A stretch of DNA of 64,000 nucleotides, taken from NCBI GenBank assembly GCA_024704765.1, contig JAKMXF010000355.1, positions 95,747 through 159,746 of the forward strand. Direction: 5' to 3'. The notes beneath the pieces are model-generated. The model saw only the letters and a program-made list of their open reading frames with translations, searched no databases and was not told the DNA's origin. The position numbers and the translations under genes were made by a program. This stretch comes from Oopsacas minuta (taxonomy: Eukaryota; Porifera; Hexactinellida; Lyssacinosida; Leucopsacidae). Below, in pieces: positions 34,613 to 45,957 of the stretch (position 1 is its first letter; every line of letters begins with the position of its first letter).

Positions 34613-37011
34613 ACTAGTTAAAAACCAATAAGCAAATAAGACTATTTGAATATATATACTATGTACATAATGTTATTGTTGCAATATGTAATCATGACGA
34701 TTTTTTGGCAAAAATCGAAATTTTTCTGAAAATGTAGCTATATGGTTGTGAAAAAACCTGACGTGCTAAGAAAAAATTGAATTGATATTCAGAATCAGCG
34801 CACCTAAATTAGACTAAATCAGTGATCAAAATATAAACTGCGATATAACATTTTTTTGTAGGCCTGTGATATCATTTAGAAGGTCGATATTGCATACTAG
34901 ACTCATTTAGCCTAGTGGGGTCGAACAAGGGGGTTATTCGATAGGGTTAGGCGTGCACTATGTACATAATATACGGGCTGGCATTAGGGGCGTAGCTAGA
35001 CATTTCTCAGGAGGGGGGCAAACCTCGGAGCAGATCCAATATTCGGAAAGTGGAGGGGGGGACAAAGAGCGAGCGATTGAATAAGGGGGACTGGGGGCAG
35101 TGATGTGGTAGAATGAAAATATTGATATCCAGCTCATATAAACATCTGTTCTCAATTAATATTATTTCTAATTTATTAATTTTACGAGACAGAGTAGCAA
35201 GAGACAGAAAATATTTAGTTTCGACCCCTCTATAAAACTTTCGGAGGAAATATCCAATGTGAAGGAATTAAAAAAAAGCACAAGGACCAAACAGATATTT
35301 CAAAACAATAGTATATTACTATTGATCCTAAAAGCAAGAATGTTTTATATTTAAAACATAGTGGAGTGGGGCTAGCCTGTTCACGTCCCACCACATTTGA
35401 GAACTGTTTTGTACACCAAAATTAACATATTTCCACCCACTTTTGTTTATGGATCTACGCTCCTTGCGATGGCGCTCTATCTAAACCCGAGACCACTACA
35501 CAAGGGACTGCGAAGTGATATAATATATTAATTCTGGCAATTCAATTAGTTTTTACTCAGATCATATTGTACACTTGCCCCAAAAAAATGTTTGTTTGTT
35601 GAAATGTTGTACTACAAAGTCTACGAAATTCCCGGTGTATAGCAGTGAACTTAGGAGATTTTTGCTAATAATAACCTATAACTCGGCAACTTTAACTTTT
35701 GGTAAAATAATCCTGCAAATTTCTAGCATATACAAGACTTACCATAATTTGAAATACATTTGATGTGCTATCTAAGATGATTATGAAATAATCTCGAATA
35801 TTCCCATGTGGGTAATGGCATAAGCTAGATTACATCATAATCATCTCAGAATGATGATACTGATTAACCGAAATAAATACTTTAGAAATAGTTATGCTTC
35901 ACACAATCGCAGATATTCGTATATTAGTGGGATATTCTATGATAAAATTTCTTGTATACTAAATTTTTCTGCTAAATTTATGTGATAAATCGAAATCTTT
36001 GGATTTCTCAGGAGAAAATTTCTCACTAATGTTTCCATTCAACCAACAAACTTGGGCCATTGTATATTAATCAAATATCTTTAAATAAGAGGTCGTTGGA
36101 AGAATTGCCTCTACTTGTTTAGTATAAAATATCTGGTTAAAGGGCATTTTCATTTGAAATTATTAATGTGGAATGGGGGGCAGAGTTACCGGCCCGACAT
36201 CGGCCACTTTTAGGGGTTCTATTGTACAATATATTGGTAGGTGTTTTTGCCATCTTATTATAGGTTGCTGAGTTATAGATAAATATTGGCAGAAATGTGC
36301 CATCCACTGCTCTACCTCAGGAATGTGACAACTTTATCATTGAAAGGTTTCTGTAAACTTCTTTAACTAGATAATTCATCAGTATTTCTAGAATCGAAAT
36401 TGAAATTATTGAACTTCAACAGAGAGTCCAAGTTTGTGAATTTCCTAGAATATCGTTATTATTTCTTAATTATATAGCGTCATTTGGACCCGAAAAATGT
36501 TTTCCGACGTGGTCTTTGGGAGTACAACAAATCAACAACTAAATATCCATTTTGGTCAACGTGTGCAATTATGATATGAGCAAAACTAATAGAATTACTA
36601 AATGTATATAATACGCCACTTCGGACTCCCTGGTTTACATGTTCAGGATTTAGATAGAGCCTGTGACAATCTTTCAAAATTACACCATTGCGGAATTACG
36701 AAGTACTTGTTACTATTTTGTGATTTTAGAAAAATCGCATTATTTGCACATTCACAACGGCGTGACTCGCCAGGGAAGGGGCACCTAAAATGCTTGATGA
36801 TACATAGTTTATTATCAAGCTTTTTGATATTCATACACCTAGTTTATCAGATCTTGACTCTACAAAACCTCATCTTCATCAATTTGATGTTCATTCTTTA
36901 TTAAATAACTAGAAAAACATATAACAAGGGTTTCAAGGTAGACCTATTTCAATAACAATATTTCGCTTGAGCAATTTCCAAGTAACCAAAATTTTGGTAA
37001 CACTAAGTATT
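34613..37011. other. Non-coding, 2.4 kb
   Basis: No supported gene. A GC-rich stretch at 34980-35130 beginning AGGGGCGTAGCTAG resembles one end of a hAT element, but no partner end was found. Confidence 0.4.
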
Positions 37012-37450
37012 GGGTACAATTGCACTATCTTACACATCAACTTTTTCAAGAAGGTAAAAAGCGGTGTATATATGCACCGTGATAGAATTCGTTCAGGAAG
37101 CAGATTGAGCTAAAGAAATTGAAAATCGGTTGAGAAACAAAAAAGTTAGAGAATTTCTTGTTCATAAGCCAGTCTATGGAGAAAACTGAATTAGCACTGA
37201 AGCCAAAATGACCACGAAATCTATTTTGATACAACATAGATATGTGCATACAGGCTAGATAGCATGTATATCACTCAAATCTGTTAGCAACGTATCAGTT
37301 TGCAATTATTCCTAAAATTAAAGTTTCTAAAGAATAATACGTGAGCATAATCTCAAATGTAGTTTATAATTATAGAGATTGAATGCTAACATCTTATACA
37401 ACAAGATATTGACTTCTAATCTCAGCAATTGTGTTTGCAAAGGAATTATC

Positions 37451-37517
37451 CAGTGGCGGATCTATGGGGGGTATGGGGTATGCATCCCCCCACCAGATTT
37501 TTCTAGATCTGCCCCTG
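37451..37517. mobile_element. 67-bp hAT micro-MITE with perfect 8-bp duplication
   Basis: Starts CAGTGGCGGATCT and ends AGATCTGCCCCTG (inverted CAGGGGCAGATCT). Exact GAATTATC copies flank it (37443-37450 and 37518-37525). It landed in the 3' part of the Merlin transposase, so it is younger than the Merlin copy. Confidence 0.85.
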
Positions 37518-37559
37518 GAATTATCTCCATTGCGTTTCCTCCAACAAACCTCTGCATGG

Positions 37560-38328
37560 TGTGTATCTAATAGTTCAGGGTTTGTGCTCATTGACCGCTT
37601 CAAAATTTCTTCCACTCCAGGTACTTTCGATAATTTGTGTATGTGCACTAGTTACAGGGGCAACCTAGTTTATACTGTGGTTTATAGTAAGATGGAATTT
37701 TGCAAAAGGACTGCTATGGTTAGATGCCCACTCATCGGAATGGATTGTAGTACCTGCAAAATGAACTTTTCGATGAGTAGCACTGGAGTTGCTGCTGAAC
37801 GATCCTATACAGGTATCATGAACGCTTCTTTAGTGTCTCTGTCGATCCCTCTGAATACTCATTTTCCAGATATATTCGCCCTCTTGAGACTTACGATGTC
37901 CAAATTTGCTCCCATCAATTTCTACAACATGACCATGTCCGCCAATTGGTTGAGGATTGACGAGATATATTTCAACACATAGGTGACGGTGAAAAAATTT
38001 TCAGTCTTTGATCGTGTACTCACCCCAACCCAAGTTCTTTCAGGAAGGCAGTTGTTTGCAAATTTTCTGACCAGAAATACACAAATTCTAACAATTCTGT
38101 TAAAGGGAGATTTGAGCCTTCTGCAAATGATCTGATCCTCATAGATGCAAACTTCTTGCAAGCTTTCTCCAGATATCGCCAGCCCCTCCCTTCAGAAATA
38201 CCAGCAAATGTACCAGGTCGCATTGTGGATCCACATTTGCACTGCCCGTGAGCCAACAGACGGTGTTGCTGCATCCAAGTAATGCATGTATCAGGATCAA
38301 TTGTAATGGTTCTAAACAATTCTTTCAA
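37560..38328 (-). pseudogene. Merlin (IS1595/ISXO2-like) transposase, broken
   Basis: The N-part (38328 down to 38020) carries the family's leading region with a zinc-ribbon-like GQCKCGSTM and a helical segment LTELLEFVYFWSENLQTTAF. After a frameshift comes YVLKYISSILNQLAD and VEIDGSKFGHRKS (first catalytic Asp, about 37905-37945), then HFAGTTIHSDEWAS (second Asp, about 37720-37760) and HTQIIESTWS (Glu, about 37640). This D-D-E set with the VEID.SKFG and SDEWA motifs is diagnostic for the ISXO2-like transposase domain of Merlin. Stops and frameshifts make it non-functional. Confidence 0.85.
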
Positions 38329-39118
38329 GGTTATTTCTCCGATAACTGATAAATTATTGGGGAGATAATATAGGTTGGAAAGAAGATGCCACCATAGGAA
38401 CAGACATTAGTCCTTAGAAATATAAATAGTATGCAAATCTACTAAATGGAGTTTGCATCTATATATAAATCTAAACATATATGGCTGGATTTCAAGAGGC
38501 AAAGTTTGGTACTTATGGAATGCCAAACCACATTTAAAGTGGTTCTACCACAGTTGCACAGAGCTAAATATTAATTAATATATTCTATGTATAAAATGTT
38601 AACATTCCATCTCTATAATTATAACTACATTTGAGATTATACTCACGTATTATTCTTTAGAAACTTTAATTTTAGGAATAATTGCAAACTGATACGTTGC
38701 TAACAGATTTGAGTGATAAACATGCTATCTAGCCTGTATGCACATATCTATGTTGTATCAAAATAGATTTCGTGGTCATTTTGGCTTCAGTGCTAATTTC
38801 AATTTTCTCCATAGACTTTGGCTTATGAACAAGAAATTCTCTAACTTTTTTGTTTCTCAACCGATTTTCAATTTCTTTAGCTCAATCTGCTTCCTGAACG
38901 AGTTCTATCAAGGTGCATATATCACCGCTTTTACCTTCTTTAAAAATTGGGGTGTAAGATAGTGCAATTGTACAGTATTTGCTAACTAAATACTAGGTTT
39001 ATTAGTTAATTTTCGAAAGATACACTCTACGATTATGAAATTCCAAAATCTCGGGCTATTGGTCATTAGGGTTTGGCAGCCCTGATTTACAAACTGCGGT
39101 AAAGACTTAATGTTTTAT

Positions 39119-39133
39119 ACATCTAATTTCTAG
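39119..39133 (+). promoter_or_regulatory. Possible splice acceptor in the 5' UTR of the kinase
   Basis: A pyrimidine-rich tract, ACATCTAATTTCTAG, ends 17 bases before the kinase ATG, which suggests a 5' UTR intron. Not proven. Confidence 0.4.
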
Positions 39134-39150
39134 ATCCTAACATATTTCCG

Positions 39151-40242
39151 ATGGCGATACAAGACAATGCTCCTTTGTTTCCTATATCTATGTCAGAAAA
39201 TTCTCGTATATTGGTTCCGAAGAGAACAGTAATAACTGATGAGTATGATGTTAAGAAAAATGTTTTGGGTGTAGGTATTAATGGGAAAGTTTACGAATGT
39301 ATTCAGAGGAGGACTGAGATAAAATGTGCTCTTAAGATCATCAAAGATTCTCAAAAAGCTAGAAGAGAAGTTGAGATTCATAAACTTGTTTGTGAACAAC
39401 CTAACATTGTAAAGATTCTTGATGTTTTCGAGAATAACTTCAACGGCGTGAGAAGCTTAGTAGTAGTCATGGAAAATATGCAAGGCGGAGAATTGTTTGA
39501 AAGGATTCAACAGAAACAGCATTTTAACGAAAGAGAAGCCTCTGCTATGGTTAGACAAATATGCCTTGCAGTCGCCTTCATTCACCGCCATGATATCGCT
39601 CATCGCGATCTGAAACCTGAAAATCTTTTATTTGCAAGTCGTGATGATGAGAGCTTGTTGAAACTGACTGATTTTGGATTTGCGAAGATATGTAAAGGTT
39701 TATCATTACAAACTCCCTGCTACACACCTTATTATGTTGCTCCTGAAGTTTTGGGTCCTGATAAATATGATAAATCTTGTGATATTTGGTCTATTGGTGT
39801 TATTATGTACATTTTACTCTGCGGTTACCCTCCTTTCTATTCCAACACTAGCGAACCTTTTTCTCAAGGAATGAAAAAGAGAATAAAGCTTGGTCAGTAT
39901 TCATTCCCTGAAAACGAATGGGAGTTGATTTCGATTGATGCAAAAGACTTGGTGACCAATCTTTTGAAAGTGGATGTCAAAGAACGTTTTACAATTGAGC
40001 AGGTTGTTGCTCATCCTTGGATTAGAAAATTTAATGAAGTGCCTCAAACACCTTTGGCAAGTAACAAGATTCTTAGAGAGGAAAAGCAGGCTTGGGAATT
40101 GGTACAAGGTACCATGGAAAGCTCGCTTGCGGATATGCGAATCAAGGAAGAAGAAGCACCATTGAAGCCTCCCGAAGAATCTAACCCTTTACTTTTGAGA
40201 CGTAAAAAGAAAGCTACTGCACTTTTCACTGTCAAAAGTTGA
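39151..40242 (+). CDS. MAPKAPK2: MAP-kinase-activated protein kinase 2/3 homologue
   Basis: An intact 363-residue serine/threonine kinase in one exon. Glycine loop GVGINGKV (40-47), ATP lysine K62 in ALKIIK, catalytic HRDLKPEN (151-158, Asp153), DFG at 174-176, activation segment LQTPCYTPYYVAPEVL (T188 corresponds to the regulatory p38 site), and DIWSIGVIMY in subdomain IX. After the kinase domain, VPQTPL holds T300, the counterpart of the hinge phosphosite in MK2, followed by an autoinhibitory/export helix (TMESSLADMR, 321-330) and a basic docking/nuclear signal SNPLLLRRKKK (344-354). MK2/MK3 act downstream of p38 MAP kinase, shuttle between nucleus and cytoplasm and control stress mRNAs. 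All catalytic residues and the p38-docking tail are present, so it is probably functional. Lack of introns, in a window full of mobile DNA, leaves open a retrocopy, but there is no poly-A tract or decay. No AATAAA was seen within about 200 bases downstream. Confidence 0.93.
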   Translation: MAIQDNAPLFPISMSENSRILVPKRTVITDEYDVKKNVLGVGINGKVYECIQRRTEIKCALKIIKDSQKARREVEIHKLVCEQPNIVKILDVFENNFNGVRSLVVVMENMQGGELFERIQQKQHFNEREASAMVRQICLAVAFIHRHDIAHRDLKPENLLFASRDDESLLKLTDFGFAKICKGLSLQTPCYTPYYVAPEVLGPDKYDKSCDIWSIGVIMYILLCGYPPFYSNTSEPFSQGMKKRIKLGQYSFPENEWELISIDAKDLVTNLLKVDVKERFTIEQVVAHPWIRKFNEVPQTPLASNKILREEKQAWELVQGTMESSLADMRIKEEEAPLKPPEESNPLLLRRKKKATALFTVKS

Positions 40243-40701
40243 ATATATATAGTGCATTTCTTCGAATTCATGTTTATTTTAATATTTTGAGTAAAGAAAA
40301 CCAAAGAGTTGTTTATATCTCTCTCTACTAGAATCTTTTTATTGAATCAGTTATTCCCAATTTGCTTGATATTGATAATCAATGGGATATATTATGCATA
40401 TACGTACTTGAATTGTAGTTCGCTGCAACATGGGCGAGCAGATGCTTAGCACTTCATAAATCACATTATGCATGAGCTTAAAACAAGATTTCAATTTTTA
40501 TACAGTCATGGAGACGTAATAATTCAATGACGAGCATGCATTAGGTGAAGATTGTAACTCCAGGAGATCAACCATATTAAGGACAGTCATGATGAAGTAA
40601 TAATTTCATGTTGAGTATGCAATACTATTCATTGGGCCAAAAATTTGACTTCATGAGATGGGTTATATTGAGGACACTAGTGATTAAATTTCAACCAACT
40701 A
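40243..40701. other. 3' flank of the kinase gene
   Basis: Holds the 3' UTR; a clear poly-A signal was not seen. No other feature. Confidence 0.4.
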
Positions 40702-41093
40702 CAGTCGGACTTGTCTATAACGGCCACCGAAGGGACTAGCTGAAAGTGGCCGTTATATACAGGCGGCACCTGTAGAGAGGTTAACCGTTATACATTAGTT
40801 TGGTTGTAATTTTTGTTAATGGTGGTGATATAAATTCGTCGGCCTTCAAGCCAAATGACTGATATAAATGATAATAGAGTGGAAGTAGTTAATGATGGCC
40901 ACCCAAGGGATTTGTCAAAATAAACTTATAGGAGGCGACCACTCTATAAAGTGGTCCTTAGATAAAAGAATTGATCGTATTATAGGGGTAGTGGCCATAA
41001 TAGACAGGTTGGCCCCTAGCAAGGGACCAAAAATGGTGGCCGCTATGTGCCGGAGACCGTTATACAGAAGTTGCTGTTAGACAGGTTTGACTG
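40702..41093. mobile_element. 392-bp MITE with CAGTC termini
   Basis: The left end CAGTCGGACTTGTCTATAAC and the inverted right end CAGTCAAACCTGTCTAACAG match at most positions. Both ends then carry AACGGcC/AACGGtC and GGCCAC motifs. TA is present at the left edge (40700-40701); the right edge has TT. Confidence 0.7.
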
Positions 41094-41869
41094 TTTCATG
41101 TAAATTGGTCGAGCAGCGGCTTAACACTTCGCAACGGGAGCAACAAGTATGCTTTACAAGAAATGTCTCACATCGTGTATTTTAATATTGGCAGAATTCC
41201 TTGCAATTTAATGAGTTTCACATCTTTATCGCTGTTTTAACGAAGGTACCTATTTATTCTTTCTTGAAAAGAATGTATGATTTTCTAACACAAAAATATA
41301 GGCCTAGCTACGACCTTATCAGGAATGCTAATCCAACCCAATCCAGACGATGATCGATTGCGGATTTCTTATCGTTTGGACTTTGATAGAAAAATTTCCG
41401 TTGATTTTTCTCTATCAAAGAATGGCATATATTCTAACAAAAATTCTATATTTGTTAGAATGCGCTATTCTTTGATGCCTTATAGACTGATGAATATTGC
41501 ATCTTTCATTTCATGGTGGACATATGAAATGGTCTATAGATAATTTTTTGCAAAATATTAAATTTTTTCATGATAAATTTTGCTCGTTCTTGAGGTTGCT
41601 GGAGATACCATGGATGACACATTTTCATGATATTCCAATGTCAGTTGAATGCTCGGTATCTTCAGATTTAGACAGTTAATTGATATTAAGAAAGATACTT
41701 GGAATAAATAGAATTATCATCTCTATTAATCGGCTCAACAATTTCACACACAAATTTTGGGTTTCAATATAGTACTCACAGTTGAAAGCGACAATAATCA
41801 TGAAATCCCTTAAATATGCATATTAGTTAGATTTATATATGTCGGCTAGCCGACAAACAACTGTACCAA
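41094..41869. other. Non-coding with a hairpin
   Basis: An imperfect inverted repeat (41414-41441 against 41451-41476, core TTCTAACAAA/TTTGTTAGAA, 9-nt loop) falls in an unrecognised short frame. GTCGGCTAGCCGAC at 41841-41854 is a perfect palindrome. Confidence 0.55.
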
Positions 41870-42007
41870 CAGTTTAGTGTATTGATTAACTTTGTTTAAA
41901 GTCGCACTATTAATTGGAGGCACTATGCGTATTTGGTTAAATTTCAATTAACAGTACCTCCAAAAATTAGTGCCACATTAAACAAATTTGATAAATGGAC
42001 TAAGCTG
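41870..42007. mobile_element. 138-bp MITE with ~50-bp inverted repeats
   Basis: The left arm 41870-41923 and inverted right arm 41955-42007 share CAGTTTAGT/CAGCTTAGT, TTTGTTTAA, GCACTA and TTGGAGG. The central loop is about 30 bp. Confidence 0.6.
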
Positions 42008-43599
42008 TATGCTCAGGTTGTAATTTTAGATATTGCTCGCTACACTCAAAATTATTGTAAAATTGAATAAAAACATTAATATATTGTCAAATTTCGAAAT
42101 TTCAAAAAGTTGAATTTTTCCTATGTCATCATTACTCTACTATCGTGACGTCATTATCATTTGAAATGTATTTGGCATCTACTACATTTCATCTATAGCA
42201 ATTATTTTTCTATCTCATATAATAATGTAGTTAAAAGCATCCCACTAATACGTGACGTCATGTTGACTTATCAAAATATAATTATTTTGTGAATGTTCGA
42301 AAATCATGTTTTGTTGTAATTTTTGGCAATCTGAATATTTACATTTTGCTTTTTCATCACCATCACCATCACTTTGTTGAGGTCATAGTTATGGTGGTCA
42401 CTAATGTCCATCCAAACCTAACTCCACTCATCGATTGGAAGCTGTTATAGTTTTTTTGAGTTATTCGGGTTTCAAATTTATTTTGTTTATGATGTCACGC
42501 AAATTGTGTCAATTGTGTCGATAATTATTTTTCCATAGTCTAGCGATTGAGAACTAAGTTAGTTGAGTCATATCAATACAATCCTATTACCAAATGATCA
42601 GAGATTTACCCAATTGGTATTTCTGAATTTTCCCGATTATTTCGAATACAATGGAGAGATATGTATATACCTCCCTATTTTGAAAATATCATTCTTGTTT
42701 TACCGATTGAAAGTACTGTGTATATCACAGGCTCAACCACGTTAAAAGTAATAAGGTATTCACAGTAGATTTTCCAATAATGATAGAAAACACTTCTGCT
42801 GTTACACTACTTTATTTATTCGCTAGCTGTCAAATAAAGAAAATATTAGATTAATTTTCGGGTGGGCGCTAAATACGTTGACAGTGTATTTACCTAAATC
42901 GTAAGTTCGATTTTGTTAAGAATACAATAGTAACTAAGAGGTTATTATCTTTAGTTAGGGATAGATTAAAATTATCCTAAGTAACAATAATATTGTCATA
43001 AGTATATTAACTCTTCTTATAGGGCGGTGTCTAGCCACACTCCTTAGACCATCCCCTGGACAGGGGAGGTGGATCTAGAAAAACAGTATTTCAAACTATT
43101 ATAGAAGGTGGATATGTCTATAGCTAGACTCTGGTCGCCTAGCGGGGTAGAACGTGGGGTTCCTCAATGGGTTAGGATCAGGGGGGGGCCATTGGGGATA
43201 TTTCCCATCTCGTTGACATTGCGAGCGAAGTGGGAATCTGTATGTGTTACTGGAACTTTTCTTTGGCTGTTGTGGCTTTTTGAAAAATGCTATTGAAATT
43301 GATCTATATAAGTAATGTTTTCGGGGGCACAGAAAAGAAAGAGAAGCAGAATTGAAGAATGCATCGACCATGCAACCCAGTTTCGCGAAATTCTTCAAAA
43401 AGGCCAAGAGAGTCCGAATCCGTGTATCCTCCTTCTCCTGGGCCAGCTCGGCCTCTCCAGTTATTCGGATAACACTGACCTTAGTGGACGTTGTCCCTTT
43501 CCTCCTCAACCTCCTCCCCTCTCCCTAGAATATATTTGGAGATGTTTGAAAAGGGGATTGGAGCTTCAATTCATAGCTTCTGTACATCCAGTTCAAGCA
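42008..43599. other. Non-coding or unassigned
   Basis: No supported gene. 43020-43250 is GC-richer and may belong to the 5' end of the hAT element whose transposase starts near 43600, but the terminus was not identified. The overlapping frames at 43099-43602 on both strands have no motif. Confidence 0.35.
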
Positions 43600-45957
43600 T
43601 AAGACGTACCCTCGACCGTCGTTAGGGCATATAACTGCGATAGAGGATTAGAAGAAGCAAGCCGAGAGTCATGGCTGAGTTTCGACCAGAATAGGGATCT
43701 GTTCTTCTGTTCCATATGTATCTGTTTTAACCCGAACGATTCCAGTAACTTTGTGAATGGTTGTTTACTGTATAAACAGGGTAAATCGCACAACATCACA
43801 AGTATCACTACCCACGAACGCTCTCCAGAGCACAACGCAGCACATTGTGCATATTTTAAAGAAAAGACTGGGCGCTCCACGTAGCAATTAGTCTAGCGCA
43901 ACATGAAGCCTGTTGTGGAACGAAACAATATGGTTCTGAAATCCATCATGAGCGCATTCAGAATGCTTATGGTCCAGGGCTTGCCATGGCGTGGACACCG
44001 GAATGACTAGCAGGTGCCATTCTCAAGCTCCAAGCGCCTGAGTAACATTTTGGCTGTTGTATGGTTGATGATCGAAATTGACTCGATCCTCAACGAACAC
44101 ATTCGATGGTTGGCAGCAGCTGAACAGAAGAAAATCTCGAGTGCTGGAGTGGTGGAGAGGGGTAATATGATTCCCTGGCTAAGTAGGACGACCATGGAGA
44201 ACATACCGACAGTGTTTGTAAACGCCATTCAAAAGCGTGTTGTAGCAAGGCTGAAGAAGGATGGGGTGTTTTCCATCCAACTTGATTCCACTACCGACGT
44301 TGCCATCATGGACCAACTTTGTCTCGTAATCGGAGCGTAAGTAAGTATTACATAGATCGGCCACCTTCGGGCCACAGGCAACTAATACTGAGATAATCGA
44401 TGAACGATTGTTGGACGTGACAAAGGTTAGCCGACGCCGTGCGAGCCACTTATCCAAGCTGACAACTGATATGGTTGATCGAGCTGGCCTACACTGGTAA
44501 AAGCTTTGCATTGCCCATAGCTTTGACGGTGCGTCTGTGATGCAGAACCTCTCGGAGAATTTTCGGGAAGCGACAGAAAATGTTGATCAGCATGTATGGT
44601 GTCATTAATATAGGACGAGTCTCATTATGGTGAATGATTGCAAAGACACTAGTGGCACTGCCACCGGAGCTCTACTCGCCTGTGTACACGTAGTCTACAA
44701 TTTTTCACAGTGGGTACAAGAAACACGAGGTATTTCATGATGATATCAAGGGAATCGCCGAGGACAGCAGAAGTTTATCAGCCATAAATGGCATGGCTGG
44801 TGTCACGCCCTTAACAACATCTTCGGTAGATGGTAAGGTACCGGCGCGGGGCAGCAGTTGAAGGACAGGCTCATTGTGGAAGTTATTTATTCATTACACA
44901 CCATTGAGAATGACAATGATTTTGTGGGCGATACTCGAGTCGATGCACAGAGCTTGTTGTTGAACTTCCTCCGCAAGGAAACCATTGTAATTGCTTTAAT
45001 GTGTACATAGATAATGTCGTTCATTGACCAAGCAATGAGCATTTTGCAAAGCCGCGATAGTGACTACTCATCCGATTGCTAGATGATCGATAAGCTCAAA
45101 ACCAAGGTTGAAACTCACAGGGAGACTTCGATAAATTCTGGAGGACAGCGGAAACCTACTCTTCGGTGCTACAAAAAGTCACTTACGAACGGGTCGGAGT
45201 CAAAGATCCACAGTCTGAGAATACCTGGGGCGATTACCTTATCGAGTTCGGAAGGGGAAGGGGTGGGCATTCCCAACAATATGCCATGCCTAGACAGCGA
45301 ATTGCGTCAGTCGATGTATACTAATGTACTGGGTGAACTAAGGGTAGGTTTGCTGGGGAGTGCTGCGGGGTTCTGGACCGACTGCGCCGCGTTGTCTACC
45401 TTAATTCACTTTGGGAATTAGTAACGAAGACATCGACGTCTTTGACTTTGACGATAACAAGTGTCGCTTTCCCTCGCTGGCCAACGTGGACTGCTCCGCT
45501 TTAAAATCAGAGCTCAAGTTACTTCGGAATTACCTGACCGATCTAGGAACCCGGGAGCAAGGTTTTGTGCGAGAGGTCGACCCAAACGTCGAAGGTTAGG
45601 ATGATTGGAGTGACATTAACAAGGAGCTACGCATTGGCCCTCACGGGTACAAGAATCATTACGCACACAAGTGTCTGCCATGCACATTCCAGTACATCTT
45701 GTTCAAGAGAACAAATACTGGTAATGCTGCCTTCAAGAATTTGTTCCTTGTCTACCATCACATTCTGACACTGAGTGTGGACGTCGATGAGTGCGAGAGA
45801 GTGTGGTCTGGGCTGAAGTACATTAGGACCCGGCTCCGATCCCAGCTCACTGTAGACCACACAAGGGAGACATGATTTATTACAAAAATGAGGATATTCT
45901 AATGGACATTAGCATTGAAAAACTGGTGGATGTATACGCAAATCGGAATGACTAAAT
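43600..45957 (+). pseudogene. hAT transposase, decayed, near full length
   Basis: Collinear fragments in changing frames. A TTF-type zinc finger: SWLSFDQNRDLFFCSICICF, FVNGCLLYKQ, and ITTHERSPEHN (43660-43850). Then a helical region (44014-44240). Then the catalytic start: KDGVFSIQLDSTTDVAIMDQ (44250-44320, first Asp in LDSTTD) and CIAHSFDGASVMQN (about 44507, second Asp). At the end, an ECERVWSGLKYIRTRLRSQL-like stretch (45790-45845), the hAT dimerisation region where the usual ERSFS is degraded. Many stops. Higher GC content than its surroundings. Terminal repeats and duplication not found. Unrelated at the motif level to the 885-bp hAT at 25944. Confidence 0.8.

Larger units (their letters stand above)
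37012..38973 (-). mobile_element. Merlin-type transposon with ~385-bp terminal inverted repeats
   Basis: Arms 37012-37399 and 38589-38973 are inverted copies with few differences (outer edge GTACAATTGCACTATCTTAC on both sides). AGTATT lies outside both ends (37006-37011 and 38974-38979), probably the remains of the 8-9 bp duplication typical of Merlin. Merlin elements are related to bacterial IS1016 and can have terminal repeats of several hundred bp. The transposase sits between the arms. Confidence 0.8.

Noticed and set aside
37431-37982. 183-codon plus-strand frame
   Set aside because: Antisense to the Merlin transposase motifs VEIDGSKFG and SDEWAS, and it contains the 67-bp MITE.
43099-43509. 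136-codon minus-strand frame
   Set aside because: No recognisable domain, overlaps equally open plus-strand frames, and lies beside a decayed hAT.
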